Assembly: GCF_014161445.1 (NCBI RefSeq)
Contig: NZ_JABBXA010000027.1
Span: 50,122-114,121, forward strand
DNA: 64,000 bases
Direction of reading: 5' to 3'
Origin: Microbispora sp. H13382
GTDB taxonomy: Bacteria > Actinomycetota > Actinomycetes > Streptosporangiales > Streptosporangiaceae
How positions within the stretch are numbered: position 1 is the first letter of the stretch; each line of letters starts with the position of its first letter. Below the pieces are notes generated by a model, which was not told the origin of the DNA, did not search any database, and saw nothing but the letters and a program-made list of their open reading frames with translations. This document shows, one piece after another, positions 1 through 9,326 of this stretch. The translations under genes were made by a program, and so were the position numbers.

Positions 1-2
1 CG

Positions 3-440
3 ATGACGGCCCTCGCGCTGGCGGCGGTGACTTTGGGGATGCGCCGGGCCTTCGTCGTGGTGACCGTACGGGGCAGGAGCATGCAGCCCACGCTCCGGGA
101 CGGTGACCGGGTGCTGGTGCGGCGACGCGGTGTGACGGCGGTCCGCCCCGACGACCTGGTCGTCTTCGCCGACGTGATCGACGCGCCTCCCGTGCCGGTG
201 CCTGCCGGGGCGGCGGACAGCGACGGCCCCCGCACGGTGTGGGTGGTGAAACGGGCGATAGCCGTTCCCGGAGACCCGGTCCCCGAGATGCGCGTGCCCG
301 TGCTGGCCGGGGGGACCACGTCCGTCCCCGCAGACCGGCTGGTGGTGCTCGGGGACAACCCGGCGGTGAGCCGGGACTCCCGCCTTTACGGGTACGTCGC
401 AGGAGAGCGTCTGCTGGGTGTTGTGATCCGGCGAATGTGA
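3..440 (+). CDS. S26 family signal peptidase (possibly 5'-truncated)
   Basis: Membrane-bound type I signal peptidase-like serine protease that would cleave leader peptides outside the membrane. The first 20 residues are a hydrophobic anchor. GRSMQPT holds the nucleophilic Ser (about S26) and VVKRAIAVPGD holds the general-base Lys (about K83). LGDNPAVSRDSR near residue 117 is the conserved C-terminal S26 box. At 145 aa it is a compact actinobacterial form. The first ATG lies two bases from the window edge, so the real start may be upstream. It ends 17 bases before the FtsX-type permease gene, so it probably shares an operon with the exporter and redox genes. Substrate unknown; a peptide encoded to the left is an inference. 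Confidence 0.85.
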   Translation: MTALALAAVTLGMRRAFVVVTVRGRSMQPTLRDGDRVLVRRRGVTAVRPDDLVVFADVIDAPPVPVPAGAADSDGPRTVWVVKRAIAVPGDPVPEMRVPVLAGGTTSVPADRLVVLGDNPAVSRDSRLYGYVAGERLLGVVIRRM

Positions 441-457
441 CCGTCTGATGGGGATTA

Positions 458-3316
458 ATGCTGAGGCTGATGATCGGCCAGTTACGCCGCCAGCCGGTGC
501 GCTCGATGACGATGCTGCTCGGCGTGTTACTGGCCACGAGCGGGTTCACCCTGCTCACCGGCTCGGTGGAGACCTCACGCCTGCGCGTGACCGGGACCGT
601 GGACGACAACTACCGGAGCACGTACGACGTGCTGGTGCGGCCCAAGGGGAGCCGGGACGCGCAGGAGCTCACGCACGGGCAGGTGCGCCCGAACTTCCTG
701 TCCGGCCAGTTCGGCGGCATCACGCTCGACCAGTGGCGGCGGATACTCACGCTGCCCGGCGTCGAGGTGGCCGCTCCGGTGGCGATGGTGGGGTACGTCG
801 ACGTGACGGCGACCGCCGAGATCGACCTCACGGAGCAGCTCGACCGAGGGGCACGACAGCAGTTGCTCAAGGTGGACAGGACCTGGACCAGCGACCGGGG
901 ACTGTCGACGATCGACGACCCGGGTGACAGGTACGTGTACGTGACCCGCAACCCCGTGCTGTGGCCGCGGTTCACGACGAGCAAGGCGAACTTCGTGGAC
1001 TTCGCCGGCTACCGCTACGAGGGCCGGAAGGTGCGAGTGGACGACGCGGTATGTGACCGCCCGGGGATGTCGTCCGGCTACCCTGCGGCCGAAGTCCTCC
1101 CGGACGGACGGATCCGGCCGATCTGTCCCACCGCGCGCAAGCGAGAGCCCGGACGCACCTACCTCACGGCGGCGGACCGGTCCCGCGTGGACGTCTACCA
1201 GATGCTGCCGGACGGCGGTTTCCGCACCCAGCTCGGCGACGCGGGCGGTGGGATCATCCCCAGGCAGGTACGGCTGCCGCGCCTGACGCTCCCCGTCAGC
1301 TGGCCCGTGCCGCTGTTGCTGGCGGCCGTCGATCCCGTGCAGGAGGCGGAACTGGTCGGGCTGGATCGCGCCGTGGTCACCGGGCGTTACCTGCGCGCGA
1401 ACGACGGCCCGACGCCGACCAAGTGGGCGCTGTTCGCCGATGTTCCCATGCTGCTCTCGTCGACCGCGCACATCGACGAGCAGCTGACCGCCGGAGTCTC
1501 CCGGCTGGACCGGCCGCCGGACATCGCGAGCCTGCGTGGCGATGAGCTGTGGAAGCGGCTACGGACGGTGCCGGCCCGGCGCACGTCGACCGTGCGCGTC
1601 GACGCGGAGAGCGTCTACCGGCAGGTCAGCGAGCGCCCGATCACCGACCCCGGCGACACGTGGCTCAACGTGGACCGCGTCATCCAGTCCGGCCGCCCGC
1701 GCTATGGGGGCGGAGAGGGGGCGCTGAAGCCGGATCCCGTCACCGTCGACCTCGACGAGGTGTGGCGGCAGGAGAACTCCCTCGTGGACACCTCGGCCCC
1801 GTTGTTCGCGCACGATCGGGCGCTCCGGCCGTTGACCAAACGCGAACTGGCCGGCCCCGGTGGCGTATCCATATACGCGTTCCCGCAGGTGGTGGGCAGA
1901 TTCGACGCGGCCGGGCTGACCGAGTTCTCCGCGTTGTCCGCGGTGCCGCTGGAGACGTACCAGCCGGCGAGCGCGACCGGCGCGGACCAGGCCGCGCGGG
2001 CGGCGCTGGGGAGCCGCCCGCTGCTGCCCAACGGCAACCCCGGCGGTTACCTGGCCACCCCGCCCCAGCTCCTGACGACGCTGACCGCGCTGCCCATGCT
2101 CATCCGCGGCGACGACCCGGCGCAGGAGGCGCCGGTCTCCGCGATCCGGGTGCGGGTCGCCGGGGTCACCGGGCTGGACGATCTGTCCCAGGAGCGGATC
2201 CGCGCGGTCGCCGAGAAGATCGCCACCACGACCGGGCTCGAGGTGGACATCACCATCGGCTCCTCCCCGGCCCCGCGCCCGGTCGAGCTGCCCGCCGGCT
2301 CGTTCGGCCGCCCCGGGCTGCGGCTGCTGGAGAACTGGACGACCAAGGGCGTGGCGGTCGCGCTGACCAGGGCCGTCGACCAGAAGAGCGCGCTGCTGTT
2401 CGGCCTCATCCTCGTGGTGTGCGTGCTGTTCCTGGGCAACGCGGTGGCCGCGTCGGTCCGGGTGCGGCGGCGCGAGCTGGCCGTCCTCGGCTGTCTGGGC
2501 TGGCCGGCCGGGCGGCTGGCCGCGCTGGTGCTGGGGGAGGTGGTGCTGGTCGGCCTGGTCGCCGGGATCCTGGGCGCCGCCGTGTCCCTGCCGCTGGCCG
2601 CCGCCACCGGCATCGAGGTGAGCCCGGGACACGCGCTGCTGGCCGTACCGGTCGCCTGCGGGATCGCGCTGCTCGGCGGGCTGGTGCCCGCGCTGCGCGC
2701 CGGGCGGGCGCACCCGATGGCGGCGATACGTCCCCCCGTGGTCACCCGCACCCGGGCACGCCGGGCCCGGACGGTGTACGGCATGGCGGTGGGCAACCTG
2801 GTCCGGGTCCCGACCCGCAGCCTGGTCGGCGTGCTGGCGCTCGCGGCCGGAGTGGCGGCGGTGTCCACATTGCTGGTGATCACCTGGCGGTTCCACGGCG
2901 AGGCCCAGGGCACGCTGCTGGGCGACGCCGTCTCGTTTCAGGTACGCGGGGTCGATCTGGCCGCCGCCGTCACCACGGTGGTGCTCGGCGTGTTCGCCAT
3001 CGCGGACGCTCTCTACCTGAGCGTCCGGGAACGCAGCGGCGAGCTGGCCGCGCTGCGCGCGTGCGGGTGGTCCGACGGGGAGCTCGGCCGCCTGATCGTC
3101 ACCGAGGGCGCGCTGCTCGGTCTGACCGGCGCGGTGCTCGGGGCCGGTCTCGGCCTCGGCGTGCTGGCCGCGTTCCTGGGCGGCCTCACCTGGGCGACCG
3201 TGAGCGCCACGCTCCCGGTCGCCGCGGCCGGAACCGCGTTCGCGGTGCTGGCCGCCGCCGTCCCCGCGCAGCTCATGCGCCGCCTGCCGCTCGCCGCCGT
3301 GCTGGCAGAGGACTGA
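458..3316 (+). CDS. FtsX-type ABC transporter permease
   Basis: 952-aa integral membrane subunit of a MacB/LolC-type ABC system. One membrane segment sits at about 13–35, followed by a very large extracytoplasmic region (about 40–635). A first FtsX block of three helices lies at about 640–755 and a second four-helix block at about 790–945. Such permeases pair with LolD-like ATPases in mechanotransmission or lipoprotein/peptide handling rather than classical import. The ATPase gene lies three genes downstream in the same direction (4417–5130). The ATG at 458 follows the signal peptidase stop closely. Substrate not identifiable. The family assignment is firm from the membrane layout and the repeated FtsX core. 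Confidence 0.9.
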   Translation: MLRLMIGQLRRQPVRSMTMLLGVLLATSGFTLLTGSVETSRLRVTGTVDDNYRSTYDVLVRPKGSRDAQELTHGQVRPNFLSGQFGGITLDQWRRILTLPGVEVAAPVAMVGYVDVTATAEIDLTEQLDRGARQQLLKVDRTWTSDRGLSTIDDPGDRYVYVTRNPVLWPRFTTSKANFVDFAGYRYEGRKVRVDDAVCDRPGMSSGYPAAEVLPDGRIRPICPTARKREPGRTYLTAADRSRVDVYQMLPDGGFRTQLGDAGGGIIPRQVRLPRLTLPVSWPVPLLLAAVDPVQEAELVGLDRAVVTGRYLRANDGPTPTKWALFADVPMLLSSTAHIDEQLTAGVSRLDRPPDIASLRGDELWKRLRTVPARRTSTVRVDAESVYRQVSERPITDPGDTWLNVDRVIQSGRPRYGGGEGALKPDPVTVDLDEVWRQENSLVDTSAPLFAHDRALRPLTKRELAGPGGVSIYAFPQVVGRFDAAGLTEFSALSAVPLETYQPASATGADQAARAALGSRPLLPNGNPGGYLATPPQLLTTLTALPMLIRGDDPAQEAPVSAIRVRVAGVTGLDDLSQERIRAVAEKIATTTGLEVDITIGSSPAPRPVELPAGSFGRPGLRLLENWTTKGVAVALTRAVDQKSALLFGLILVVCVLFLGNAVAASVRVRRRELAVLGCLGWPAGRLAALVLGEVVLVGLVAGILGAAVSLPLAAATGIEVSPGHALLAVPVACGIALLGGLVPALRAGRAHPMAAIRPPVVTRTRARRARTVYGMAVGNLVRVPTRSLVGVLALAAGVAAVSTLLVITWRFHGEAQGTLLGDAVSFQVRGVDLAAAVTTVVLGVFAIADALYLSVRERSGELAALRACGWSDGELGRLIVTEGALLGLTGAVLGAGLGLGVLAAFLGGLTWATVSATLPVAAAGTAFAVLAAAVPAQLMRRLPLAAVLAED

Positions 3317-3324
3317 GGCCGTCG

Positions 3325-3834
3325 ATGAGGCACGTGGAACTCGGCTGCCAGATCCTGCTCGCCGTGGTCTTCGGCTGGTCGGCGGTGAGCAAGCTGGCCT
3401 CCCGTGAGGCGTTCCGGCGGTTCCGCCGGTCGATCGAGCCGCTGACCGGAGGCGGCACCTGGCCGGCCGCGGCCCTGTGCGCCGCCGAGGCGTTGGTCCC
3501 TGCGCTGGTCGCCGTGGCCCCGCCGGCGGGGTTCGCGCTGGCGGCCGGAGCGGTCGCCGTGCTCACGGCGGGTGTGGTCGTGGTGCTCCGCCGGGGCCTC
3601 GCCGTACGGTGCCGGTGCTTCGGCGGCGGCGAGGCGGACCTCGGCACGCGGCACGTGGTGCGCAATCTCGCCCTGCTCGGCGTGGCCGCGCTGGGCCTGG
3701 CCGCGGCGGTGCTGCCGGGCGGCGCCGGGATCGGCGGCCCCGGCGTCCTGCTGGCCACCGGGGTCGCGCTGCTCGCGGCGGCCCTGGTCATCCGCTTCGA
3801 CGACGTCGCCGACCTGTTCGGCCCAGTGAACTGA
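3325..3834 (+). CDS. MauE/DoxX-like redox membrane protein
   Basis: 169-aa four-helix membrane protein of the MauE/DoxX family. MauE proteins work with thioredoxin-like partners to move electrons or form disulphides outside the membrane. The cytoplasm-near motif CRCFG (about residue 95) is the typical MauE cysteine pair. The ATG at 3325 lies 8 bases after the permease stop; longer versions of this frame run over the permease gene and are not real. The following gene encodes a CxxC thioredoxin-fold protein, the expected partner, which supports an oxidative-folding role. Family assignment is good; direction of electron flow is unknown. Confidence 0.8.
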   Translation: MRHVELGCQILLAVVFGWSAVSKLASREAFRRFRRSIEPLTGGGTWPAAALCAAEALVPALVAVAPPAGFALAAGAVAVLTAGVVVVLRRGLAVRCRCFGGGEADLGTRHVVRNLALLGVAALGLAAAVLPGGAGIGGPGVLLATGVALLAAALVIRFDDVADLFGPVN

Positions 3835-3851
3835 ATGTGCGGAGGTGCGTT

Positions 3852-4406
3852 GTGGGATACGTGGTCGCGGCCCTCGTGCTCGTGGGACTCGTGGCGGTGC
3901 TCAACCTGGTGTTCACGTACGGCGTCGTCCGGCGCCTGGCCCGGCAGGACCGTGAACTCGCGACCCTGCGGGCCGTCCTGCCGTCGAATCCGGAGGAGGT
4001 CATGACCGGACCCGGGTCGGCGCCGGAGGACTTCGGCGAGGTCACGACGACCGGTGGTGAACACCTGGACAGGGACTCCCTGACCGGCGGCATGATGCTC
4101 GGGTTCTTCACGCCGACCTGTGCTCCGTGCCGCGCGCAGGCGTCGCCCTTCGCGGAACGCGCGCGGTCCCTGGGCCGCGACCGGGCGCTGGTGGTCGTGG
4201 TCGGGTCGCGGGACGATGTGGGCGAGCTGGTCGCGCTGTTCGATCCGGTCGCGCGGGTGCTGGTCGAGCCGGATCAGGGCCCGGTCCAGCGGGCCTTCGG
4301 CGTACGGGGCTTCCCGGCGATGTGCGTGCTGGACGCGGACGGGCGCGTCGCGGCCGTGGCCACGGGAGTGGACCGGCTCCCGGAACCCGCCGCGAGGGCG
4401 GAGTGA
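3852..4406 (+). CDS. TlpA/thioredoxin-like membrane-anchored oxidoreductase
   Basis: 184-aa protein with an N-terminal signal anchor (residues 2–24) and a thioredoxin-like domain carrying the CAPC active-site motif (C90/C93) in the FFTPTCAPC context, followed by the cis-proline region GFPAM. It should act on the outer face of the membrane as a disulphide oxidase, reductase or isomerase. The GTG at 3852 is preceded by GGAGGTGCG, a strong ribosome site that settles the start. MauE lies immediately upstream and the ABC ATPase 10 bases downstream, so this is one operon. The likely job is redox maturation of an exported, cysteine-containing product; that product is not in the window. Confidence 0.82.
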   Translation: MGYVVAALVLVGLVAVLNLVFTYGVVRRLARQDRELATLRAVLPSNPEEVMTGPGSAPEDFGEVTTTGGEHLDRDSLTGGMMLGFFTPTCAPCRAQASPFAERARSLGRDRALVVVVGSRDDVGELVALFDPVARVLVEPDQGPVQRAFGVRGFPAMCVLDADGRVAAVATGVDRLPEPAARAE

Positions 4407-4416
4407 GGACGGAGAG

Positions 4417-5130
4417 GTGAAGGTGGAGGCGCGTACGACCGGCACCCGGCGCGGTGTCGAGGTGACGATCAGGGGACTGACCAAGCGTTTCGGTCAGGGA
4501 GACGGCCGGATCGTCGCCGCCGACGACGTGTCGCTGCACGTGCCGGCGGGGCAGCGGGTCGCCGTGGTGGGTGCTTCGGGCTCCGGCAAGTCCACCCTGC
4601 TCCACCTGATCGGCGGCATGGAACGGGTGGACGGCGGCACGATCACGGTCGGGGACCGGGAGGTGACCGCGCTCGGCCGCCGTGAGCTGTCGGTCTACCG
4701 TCGCAGCGTCGGCTTCGTCTTCCAGCGGTTCCACCTGCTGCCCGCGCTCACCGTCCTGGACAACGTCCTCGCCCCGGTGCTGCCCCGCCGGGTGGACTTC
4801 GACCGTACGGAACGGGCCCGGCAGCTGCTCGCCGCCGTGGGCCTGCTGGACCGGGCGCACGCCGTGCCGTCGCAGCTGTCCGGCGGGCAGCAGCAGCGGG
4901 TCGCGGTCGCGCGTGCGCTGATCGGCGACCCTCGGCTGATCCTGGCCGACGAGCCCACGGGGAACCTCGACTCGGCCACCGGCCGGGAGGTGATGGAGCT
5001 GGTCGACCGCCTGGTCGCCGAGCAGGGGCTGACCCTGCTGGTCGCCACCCACGACGACGGGGTGGCCGCGTACTGCGATCGGATCATCCGCATCCGGGAC
5101 GGCCGGATCGTCGACGACACCGCGCGCTGA
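4417..5130 (+). CDS. ABC transporter ATP-binding protein, LolD/MacB type
   Basis: 237-aa ATPase that should energise the FtsX permease encoded at 458. Walker A GASGSGKST, signature LSGGQQQRVAVARAL, Walker B LILADEPTGNLDSA and the switch His in ATHDDG are intact. The LADEPTGNLD form is characteristic of the LolD/MacB branch. Two in-frame GTG starts compete: 4417 (GAGGA seven bases upstream) and 4423 (GGAGAG six bases upstream). The choice changes only two residues. Last gene of the left-edge operon; the next gene is on the opposite strand. Confidence 0.9.
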   Translation: MKVEARTTGTRRGVEVTIRGLTKRFGQGDGRIVAADDVSLHVPAGQRVAVVGASGSGKSTLLHLIGGMERVDGGTITVGDREVTALGRRELSVYRRSVGFVFQRFHLLPALTVLDNVLAPVLPRRVDFDRTERARQLLAAVGLLDRAHAVPSQLSGGQQQRVAVARALIGDPRLILADEPTGNLDSATGREVMELVDRLVAEQGLTLLVATHDDGVAAYCDRIIRIRDGRIVDDTAR

Positions 5131-5142
5131 CCGTTCGGGGGC

Positions 5143-5952
5143 TCAAAGCCGAAGCGCGTCGCCTGTTCTGTTCTGGACGCCCGGGCGGAGCAGGCCGGGG
5201 TCGCGCCGGAGGATGGCGGCCTGGAGCCACTCGACGCGGTCGTCCGGATCGAGTCCCAGCGAGCGCCGGAGCACCTCACGGGCGCCGGCGCACGCCTGGA
5301 GCGCGCCGGCGACGTCGCCGAGCCGGTACAGCGTGACCATGAGCTGCCGGTGCGGGCGCTCGCGCACCTGGTGCTCGGCGAGGTGCCCGCGCAGGTCGGC
5401 GGCGAGGGCGGACCCGCTGCACCGGTCGGTGGCGGTCAGGTCGAGCCGGACGTCGAACCAGTCCTCCAGCACTCCGATGCGGCGTTCGTCCAGCGCGGTC
5501 GCGGTGGCGGTGAGGATGGGCCCGCGGCGCAGCCCGGTCAGCGCGGGCCCGCGCCACATGTGGAGCGCGCGCTCGTACGCCGAGGAGGCGGCCGGCAGGT
5601 CGCCGTTCATCTGGTCGTTCCTGGCCCGGGCGCACAGGTCGGCGAAGACGTCGACGTCGATCTGTTCCCTGTCGACCTGCAGCCGGAGGCCGTCGGGGTC
5701 CGAGACGAGCTGCGGCCCGCCGTCGAAGACGACCCGGCGCAGTTCGGTCGCGTACGTCCGCAGGTTGGACATCGCCGAAGCGGGCTGGGCGCCGTCCCAC
5801 AGTTCTTCCAGCAGCCGGTGCCACAGCACCAGCTTTCCGGAGTTCAGCAGCAGCATCACGAGCAGCGCCCGGGGCTTATGGGCGGTCAGCGAAATCGGTT
5901 GTGCCCCATTGAGAATTTCGAGTGGACCCAATAACCGGAACTCAAACCCCAT
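5143..5952 (-). CDS. SARP-family transcriptional regulator (AfsR/DnrI-like)
   Basis: 269-aa Streptomyces antibiotic regulatory protein type activator. The N-terminal part (about 1–95) is an OmpR-like winged helix beginning MGFEFRLLGPLEI, and the rest (about 100–250) is a bacterial transcriptional activator (BTAD) helical domain. Such proteins usually switch on specialised-metabolite or peptide clusters and bind direct repeats. I start at the ATG at 5952 because this is where SARP homology begins; the same frame upstream runs antisense within the exporter region. No ATPase or TPR domain follows, so it is a small SARP. Convergent with the ABC ATPase and 102 bases past the exporter stop; probably the local regulator. 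Confidence 0.85.
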   Translation of the reverse strand: MGFEFRLLGPLEILNGAQPISLTAHKPRALLVMLLLNSGKLVLWHRLLEELWDGAQPASAMSNLRTYATELRRVVFDGGPQLVSDPDGLRLQVDREQIDVDVFADLCARARNDQMNGDLPAASSAYERALHMWRGPALTGLRRGPILTATATALDERRIGVLEDWFDVRLDLTATDRCSGSALAADLRGHLAEHQVRERPHRQLMVTLYRLGDVAGALQACAGAREVLRRSLGLDPDDRVEWLQAAILRRDPGLLRPGVQNRTGDALRL

Positions 5953-6053
5953 GAAGACCCCGTAAGCCCCCGGAAACTTTCGGGCAATCGCAGAAAATAT
6001 AAACTCCGACAGAATGTATTTCAAGTAAAGGACATATCCGGCATAGCTGATGG

Positions 6054-7850
6054 TCAGTCCCGATGCCCCGGCTCGGAGAACTGGTAGCCCCGCGCCTGGA
6101 GGGTGAACAGCCGCGCGTAGACGCCGCCGGCGTCCACGAGCGCCTCGTGCGTCCCCTGCTCCACCACCTGTCCCCGGTCCAGGACGACGAGCAGGTCCGC
6201 GTCCCGCACCGCGCTGAGCCGGTGGGAGATCAGCACGCTGGTGCGTCCGGCCCGGTGCTCGCGCAGGCCGGTGTGGATCTCGTGTTCCGCCTCGGCGTCC
6301 AGCCCGGAGCTGGGTTCGTCCAGGATGAGCAGGTCGCGTTCGCCGCGCAGGTACGCCCGGGCGAGGGCCAGGCGCTGCCACTGCCCGCCGGACAGGTGGA
6401 CACCGTGCTCGCCGCCGTCCCCGTCGAGGAAGATGCGCGACAACAGGGTGTCGTAGGCGCGGGGGAGCTTCTCGGCGAACGAGTCGGCGCCCGCCGCACG
6501 TGCCGCCGCGACGATCCGGTCTCGATCGCCCAGCACGGCGAGATCGCTCAATCCGATGTTGTCCGCCACGGTCAGGTCGTATTCCATGTAGTCCTGGAAG
6601 ACCACGCCGACGCGGCGCCTCAGCTCGTCCGGCGCCATGTCGCGCAGGTCGACCCCGTCCCACAGGATCGCGCCGCGCTCCGGGTCGTACATCCGGCACA
6701 GCAGTTTCACCACTGTGCTCTTGCCCGCCCCGTTCCTGCCCACGAGGCCGAGGGCCCCGCCGTACGGGATGTCGAAGCTGATCCCGCGCAGCGCCCAGTC
6801 CTGTTCGGGGGAGTAACGGAACCACACGTCCCGGAACTCGATGCCCCGCCTCAGCGCGGGGACGGGCCGTGGCCTCGCCGCGACCGGGAGGTCGGGACGG
6901 TCGGACGTCACCGCGAGGTGGTGGGAGAACAGCCGGAGGTGCTGATGCGCCTGGGCCACCTCGGTCACCAGGCCCGTGACCGAGCCCTGCACCCCCGCGA
7001 CGGCGGCGACGAACATCGAGACGTCGCCGATCGTCCGGCCGCCGTCCAGGGTGCCCACCAGCGCCCACAGCAGCCCGGCCCCGGCCGCCAGCGCGCCCGC
7101 GAGACCGGTGCAGGTCTGCACGGCCAGCTCGCGCCGGTCGGTACGACGGCGTTCCGCGTCCGCGGCCCGGCGCTGGTCCATCATGAGCCGGCGCAGGTGG
7201 CCGGCGATGCCGAACAGCCGGATCTCCTTGGCGGCCCGCACGTTGACGAGGAGCTCACGGAAGAAGATCTCCCGCCGCTCATGCGGGCCTATGTCCCACA
7301 GCATGGTCGCCCGCCGCCGGGACAGCCACAACTCGGCCAGGAGCATGGGGGCGGCGGAGCCGAGCACGAGGACGGCCATCCACGGGCTGACCGCCGCGAG
7401 CGAGGCCACGAAACCCACCCCGACCAGGGCGCTCCTGGCGATCCCGAGGAGAGCGGCGACGAGCAGGGCGGGAGTGGCCCCGCCGTGCCGCTGGGCCAGC
7501 TGCAGCCGGTCGAGGAAGGCGGGATCCTCGAACCGGGCCAGACCGACGAAGCGTTCCGTGGCCAGGAACAGGCGGTCCTGGGCGATCCGGCTCACCCGCC
7601 GCCCGGTCTCCTCGCGCAGGTAGTGCGTGATCGCGGGAACCGCCGCGGCGCCCGCTCCGCACACCGCCAGGGCGGTCCCCAGCGTGACCACCAGGGCGAT
7701 CGTGGCGTCGCCGTGCGCGATCAGGTCCAGCGTCACCTTGGTCAGCCAGGCGACGGCGAGTGGGACCGCGGCGGCGAGGACGGTGAGCGCGGCGAACAGG
7801 ACCAGGCGGGACCGGCCGGCCTGCCAGGCGAGACCGAGCGCGTCCCTCAT
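6054..7850 (-). CDS. ABC exporter, fused permease/ATPase half-transporter
   Basis: 598-aa type IV ABC half-transporter acting as a dimer. Residues about 1–320 hold the six-helix membrane domain and about 340–590 the nucleotide-binding domain. Walker A is GRNGAGKST, the signature is LSGGQWQRLALARA, Walker B is LLILDEPSSGLDAE and the H-loop is ISHRLS. There is no N-terminal peptidase domain, so it is not a bacteriocin leader-cleaving exporter. The ATG at 7850 follows GGAAGG by nine bases; longer starts would add a non-membrane extension. It precedes the SARP gene on the same strand. Cargo unknown; the adjacent SARP suggests a secondary metabolite or peptide. Confidence 0.88.
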   Translation of the reverse strand: MRDALGLAWQAGRSRLVLFAALTVLAAAVPLAVAWLTKVTLDLIAHGDATIALVVTLGTALAVCGAGAAAVPAITHYLREETGRRVSRIAQDRLFLATERFVGLARFEDPAFLDRLQLAQRHGGATPALLVAALLGIARSALVGVGFVASLAAVSPWMAVLVLGSAAPMLLAELWLSRRRATMLWDIGPHERREIFFRELLVNVRAAKEIRLFGIAGHLRRLMMDQRRAADAERRRTDRRELAVQTCTGLAGALAAGAGLLWALVGTLDGGRTIGDVSMFVAAVAGVQGSVTGLVTEVAQAHQHLRLFSHHLAVTSDRPDLPVAARPRPVPALRRGIEFRDVWFRYSPEQDWALRGISFDIPYGGALGLVGRNGAGKSTVVKLLCRMYDPERGAILWDGVDLRDMAPDELRRRVGVVFQDYMEYDLTVADNIGLSDLAVLGDRDRIVAAARAAGADSFAEKLPRAYDTLLSRIFLDGDGGEHGVHLSGGQWQRLALARAYLRGERDLLILDEPSSGLDAEAEHEIHTGLREHRAGRTSVLISHRLSAVRDADLLVVLDRGQVVEQGTHEALVDAGGVYARLFTLQARGYQFSEPGHRD

Positions 7851-8195
7851 CGCGCGCGGCCTTCCGCATCGCGGGTCGCGGCGGCGAACGCGGACGCCGG
7901 TGGCGCGGTGACGGGGAACGGCATGCCGCCAGCCCTTTTCGATCGGGGACCCGGGGTCGCGGGACCGGGAGGACCACGCCCGTGACGTGGGCATCCTGGC
8001 CTGCCGGTCTTCTCGCAGATTAGGGGCGCCGCGTATAGGAGTCGTACATTCCCGGCACAACGCCATCGCGGGTGGCCGCTGTTCGGCCGAGCCGCCCCTA
8101 CGGCCACGGGCATCGAGCCGCCGACTGCCCCAGCGTCACAACGCTCTCGGTACCGAACGCCGGTTGCCTCTGGCTGAGCTGCCTTCCTAGGGTGG
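7851..8195. other. Intergenic region between divergent genes
   Basis: About 345 bases between the ABC exporter (minus) and the serine hydrolase (plus). It must carry promoters for both directions, but I could not single out a convincing -35/-10 pair. Open frames extending into it from both sides lack family similarity and look like high-GC read-through. Confidence 0.5.
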
Positions 8196-9254
8196 GTGGC
8201 CGTGATCGATGGAACGGTTGAACCTGGTTTCGAGCAGGTACGGGACGTTTTCGCGGATGTGCTGAAGCGGCAGGCCCCAGGAGCGGGGGCGGCGGTCGCC
8301 GCGCGGCTGGACGGCCGCTGGGTGGTCGACCTGTGGGGCGGGCCCGGCTGGTCCCGCGACAGCATCGTCATGCCGTACTCCGTGACCAAACCGTTCGCGG
8401 CGGTCTGCGTGTTGCTCCTCGTGGACCGGGGCGTGCTGGAGCTGGACGCTCCGATGCGGCGCTACTGGCCCGAGTTCACCGCGCCGGCGACCGTACGGCA
8501 TGTCCTGTCGCACCAGGCGGGCGTGGTGGCGCTGGACCGACCGGTGCCCACCGAGACCTTCTACGACTGGGACCGGATGTGCGCGCTTCTCGCCGCGCAG
8601 GAGCCGTCGTGGGAGCCGGGCACCGCGCACGGCGAGTCGGCGCTGTTCTACGGGCACCTGCTCGGCGAACTGGTCCGGCGCACGGACGGGCGGACGCTCG
8701 GCCGCTTCCTCGCCGAGGAGATCTGCGGCCCGCACGAGCTGGACTTCCACATCGGCCTCGGCCCCGCAGAACAGGCACGGGCGATCGAACTGACCGGCTT
8801 GACCGCGGCCTACCGGGCCGCCGCGCTGGACGGCAGGCCCGACCTCTACCGGCGGGCCATCGGCAACCCGCCCGGTGCCCAGGACCCGGCTGTGGTCAAC
8901 TCCGCCGCCTGGCGGGCCGCCGAGATCCCCGCTGTCAACGGCCACGGCACCGCCCGTGCGGCCGCCGGGTTCTACGCCGCGTTGCCGCGGCTGCTGTCGG
9001 CCGGCCTGCTCGCCGAGGCCACCACCGCCCAATGCTCGGGGGTGGACGCGGTTCTCGGGACGCAGGCGACCTGGGGGCTGGGCTTCGGCATCGACGGCGA
9101 CGAATACGGCATGGGCGGCCTGGGCGGCAACTACGCCGGGGCCGCCGGCTACACCTTCGCCTTCCTCACCGGCCATGCCGGCGATTTCGATCGCGCCACC
9201 GACCTGGAGAACGCTCTGCGCGCCGTTCTCGGGCTCGGCCCGATTTCCGACTGA
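8196..9254 (+). CDS. Serine hydrolase, beta-lactamase/EstB family
   Basis: 352-aa member of the class C beta-lactamase-like family (esterases, DD-peptidases). The SVTK tetrad near residue 64 gives the nucleophilic Ser and Lys, HVLSHQAG is the conserved loop after it, YGHL holds the family Tyr, and GGLGGNYAG near the C-terminus replaces the HxG strand motif. No signal peptide, so probably a cytoplasmic esterase-type enzyme rather than a secreted beta-lactamase. The GTG at 8196 and the GTG six bases later are both possible starts. A strong hairpin follows the stop. Substrate unknown. Confidence 0.85.
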   Translation: MAVIDGTVEPGFEQVRDVFADVLKRQAPGAGAAVAARLDGRWVVDLWGGPGWSRDSIVMPYSVTKPFAAVCVLLLVDRGVLELDAPMRRYWPEFTAPATVRHVLSHQAGVVALDRPVPTETFYDWDRMCALLAAQEPSWEPGTAHGESALFYGHLLGELVRRTDGRTLGRFLAEEICGPHELDFHIGLGPAEQARAIELTGLTAAYRAAALDGRPDLYRRAIGNPPGAQDPAVVNSAAWRAAEIPAVNGHGTARAAAGFYAALPRLLSAGLLAEATTAQCSGVDAVLGTQATWGLGFGIDGDEYGMGGLGGNYAGAAGYTFAFLTGHAGDFDRATDLENALRAVLGLGPISD

Positions 9255-9260
9255 ACCGGG

Positions 9261-9302
9261 ACCGGCGGCCCTGCGTCGCGATGGCTAGGCAGGGCCGCCG
9301 GT
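9261..9302. terminator. Bidirectional intrinsic terminator-like hairpin
   Basis: A perfect 14-base-pair inverted repeat (ACCGGCGGCCCTGC and its complement) with a 14-base loop lies between the convergent serine hydrolase and DUF1801 genes. No U-tract follows, as is usual in actinomycetes. Confidence 0.75.
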
Positions 9303-9326
9303 AGTCCGCTGAGGAGTGCCCGGTCC

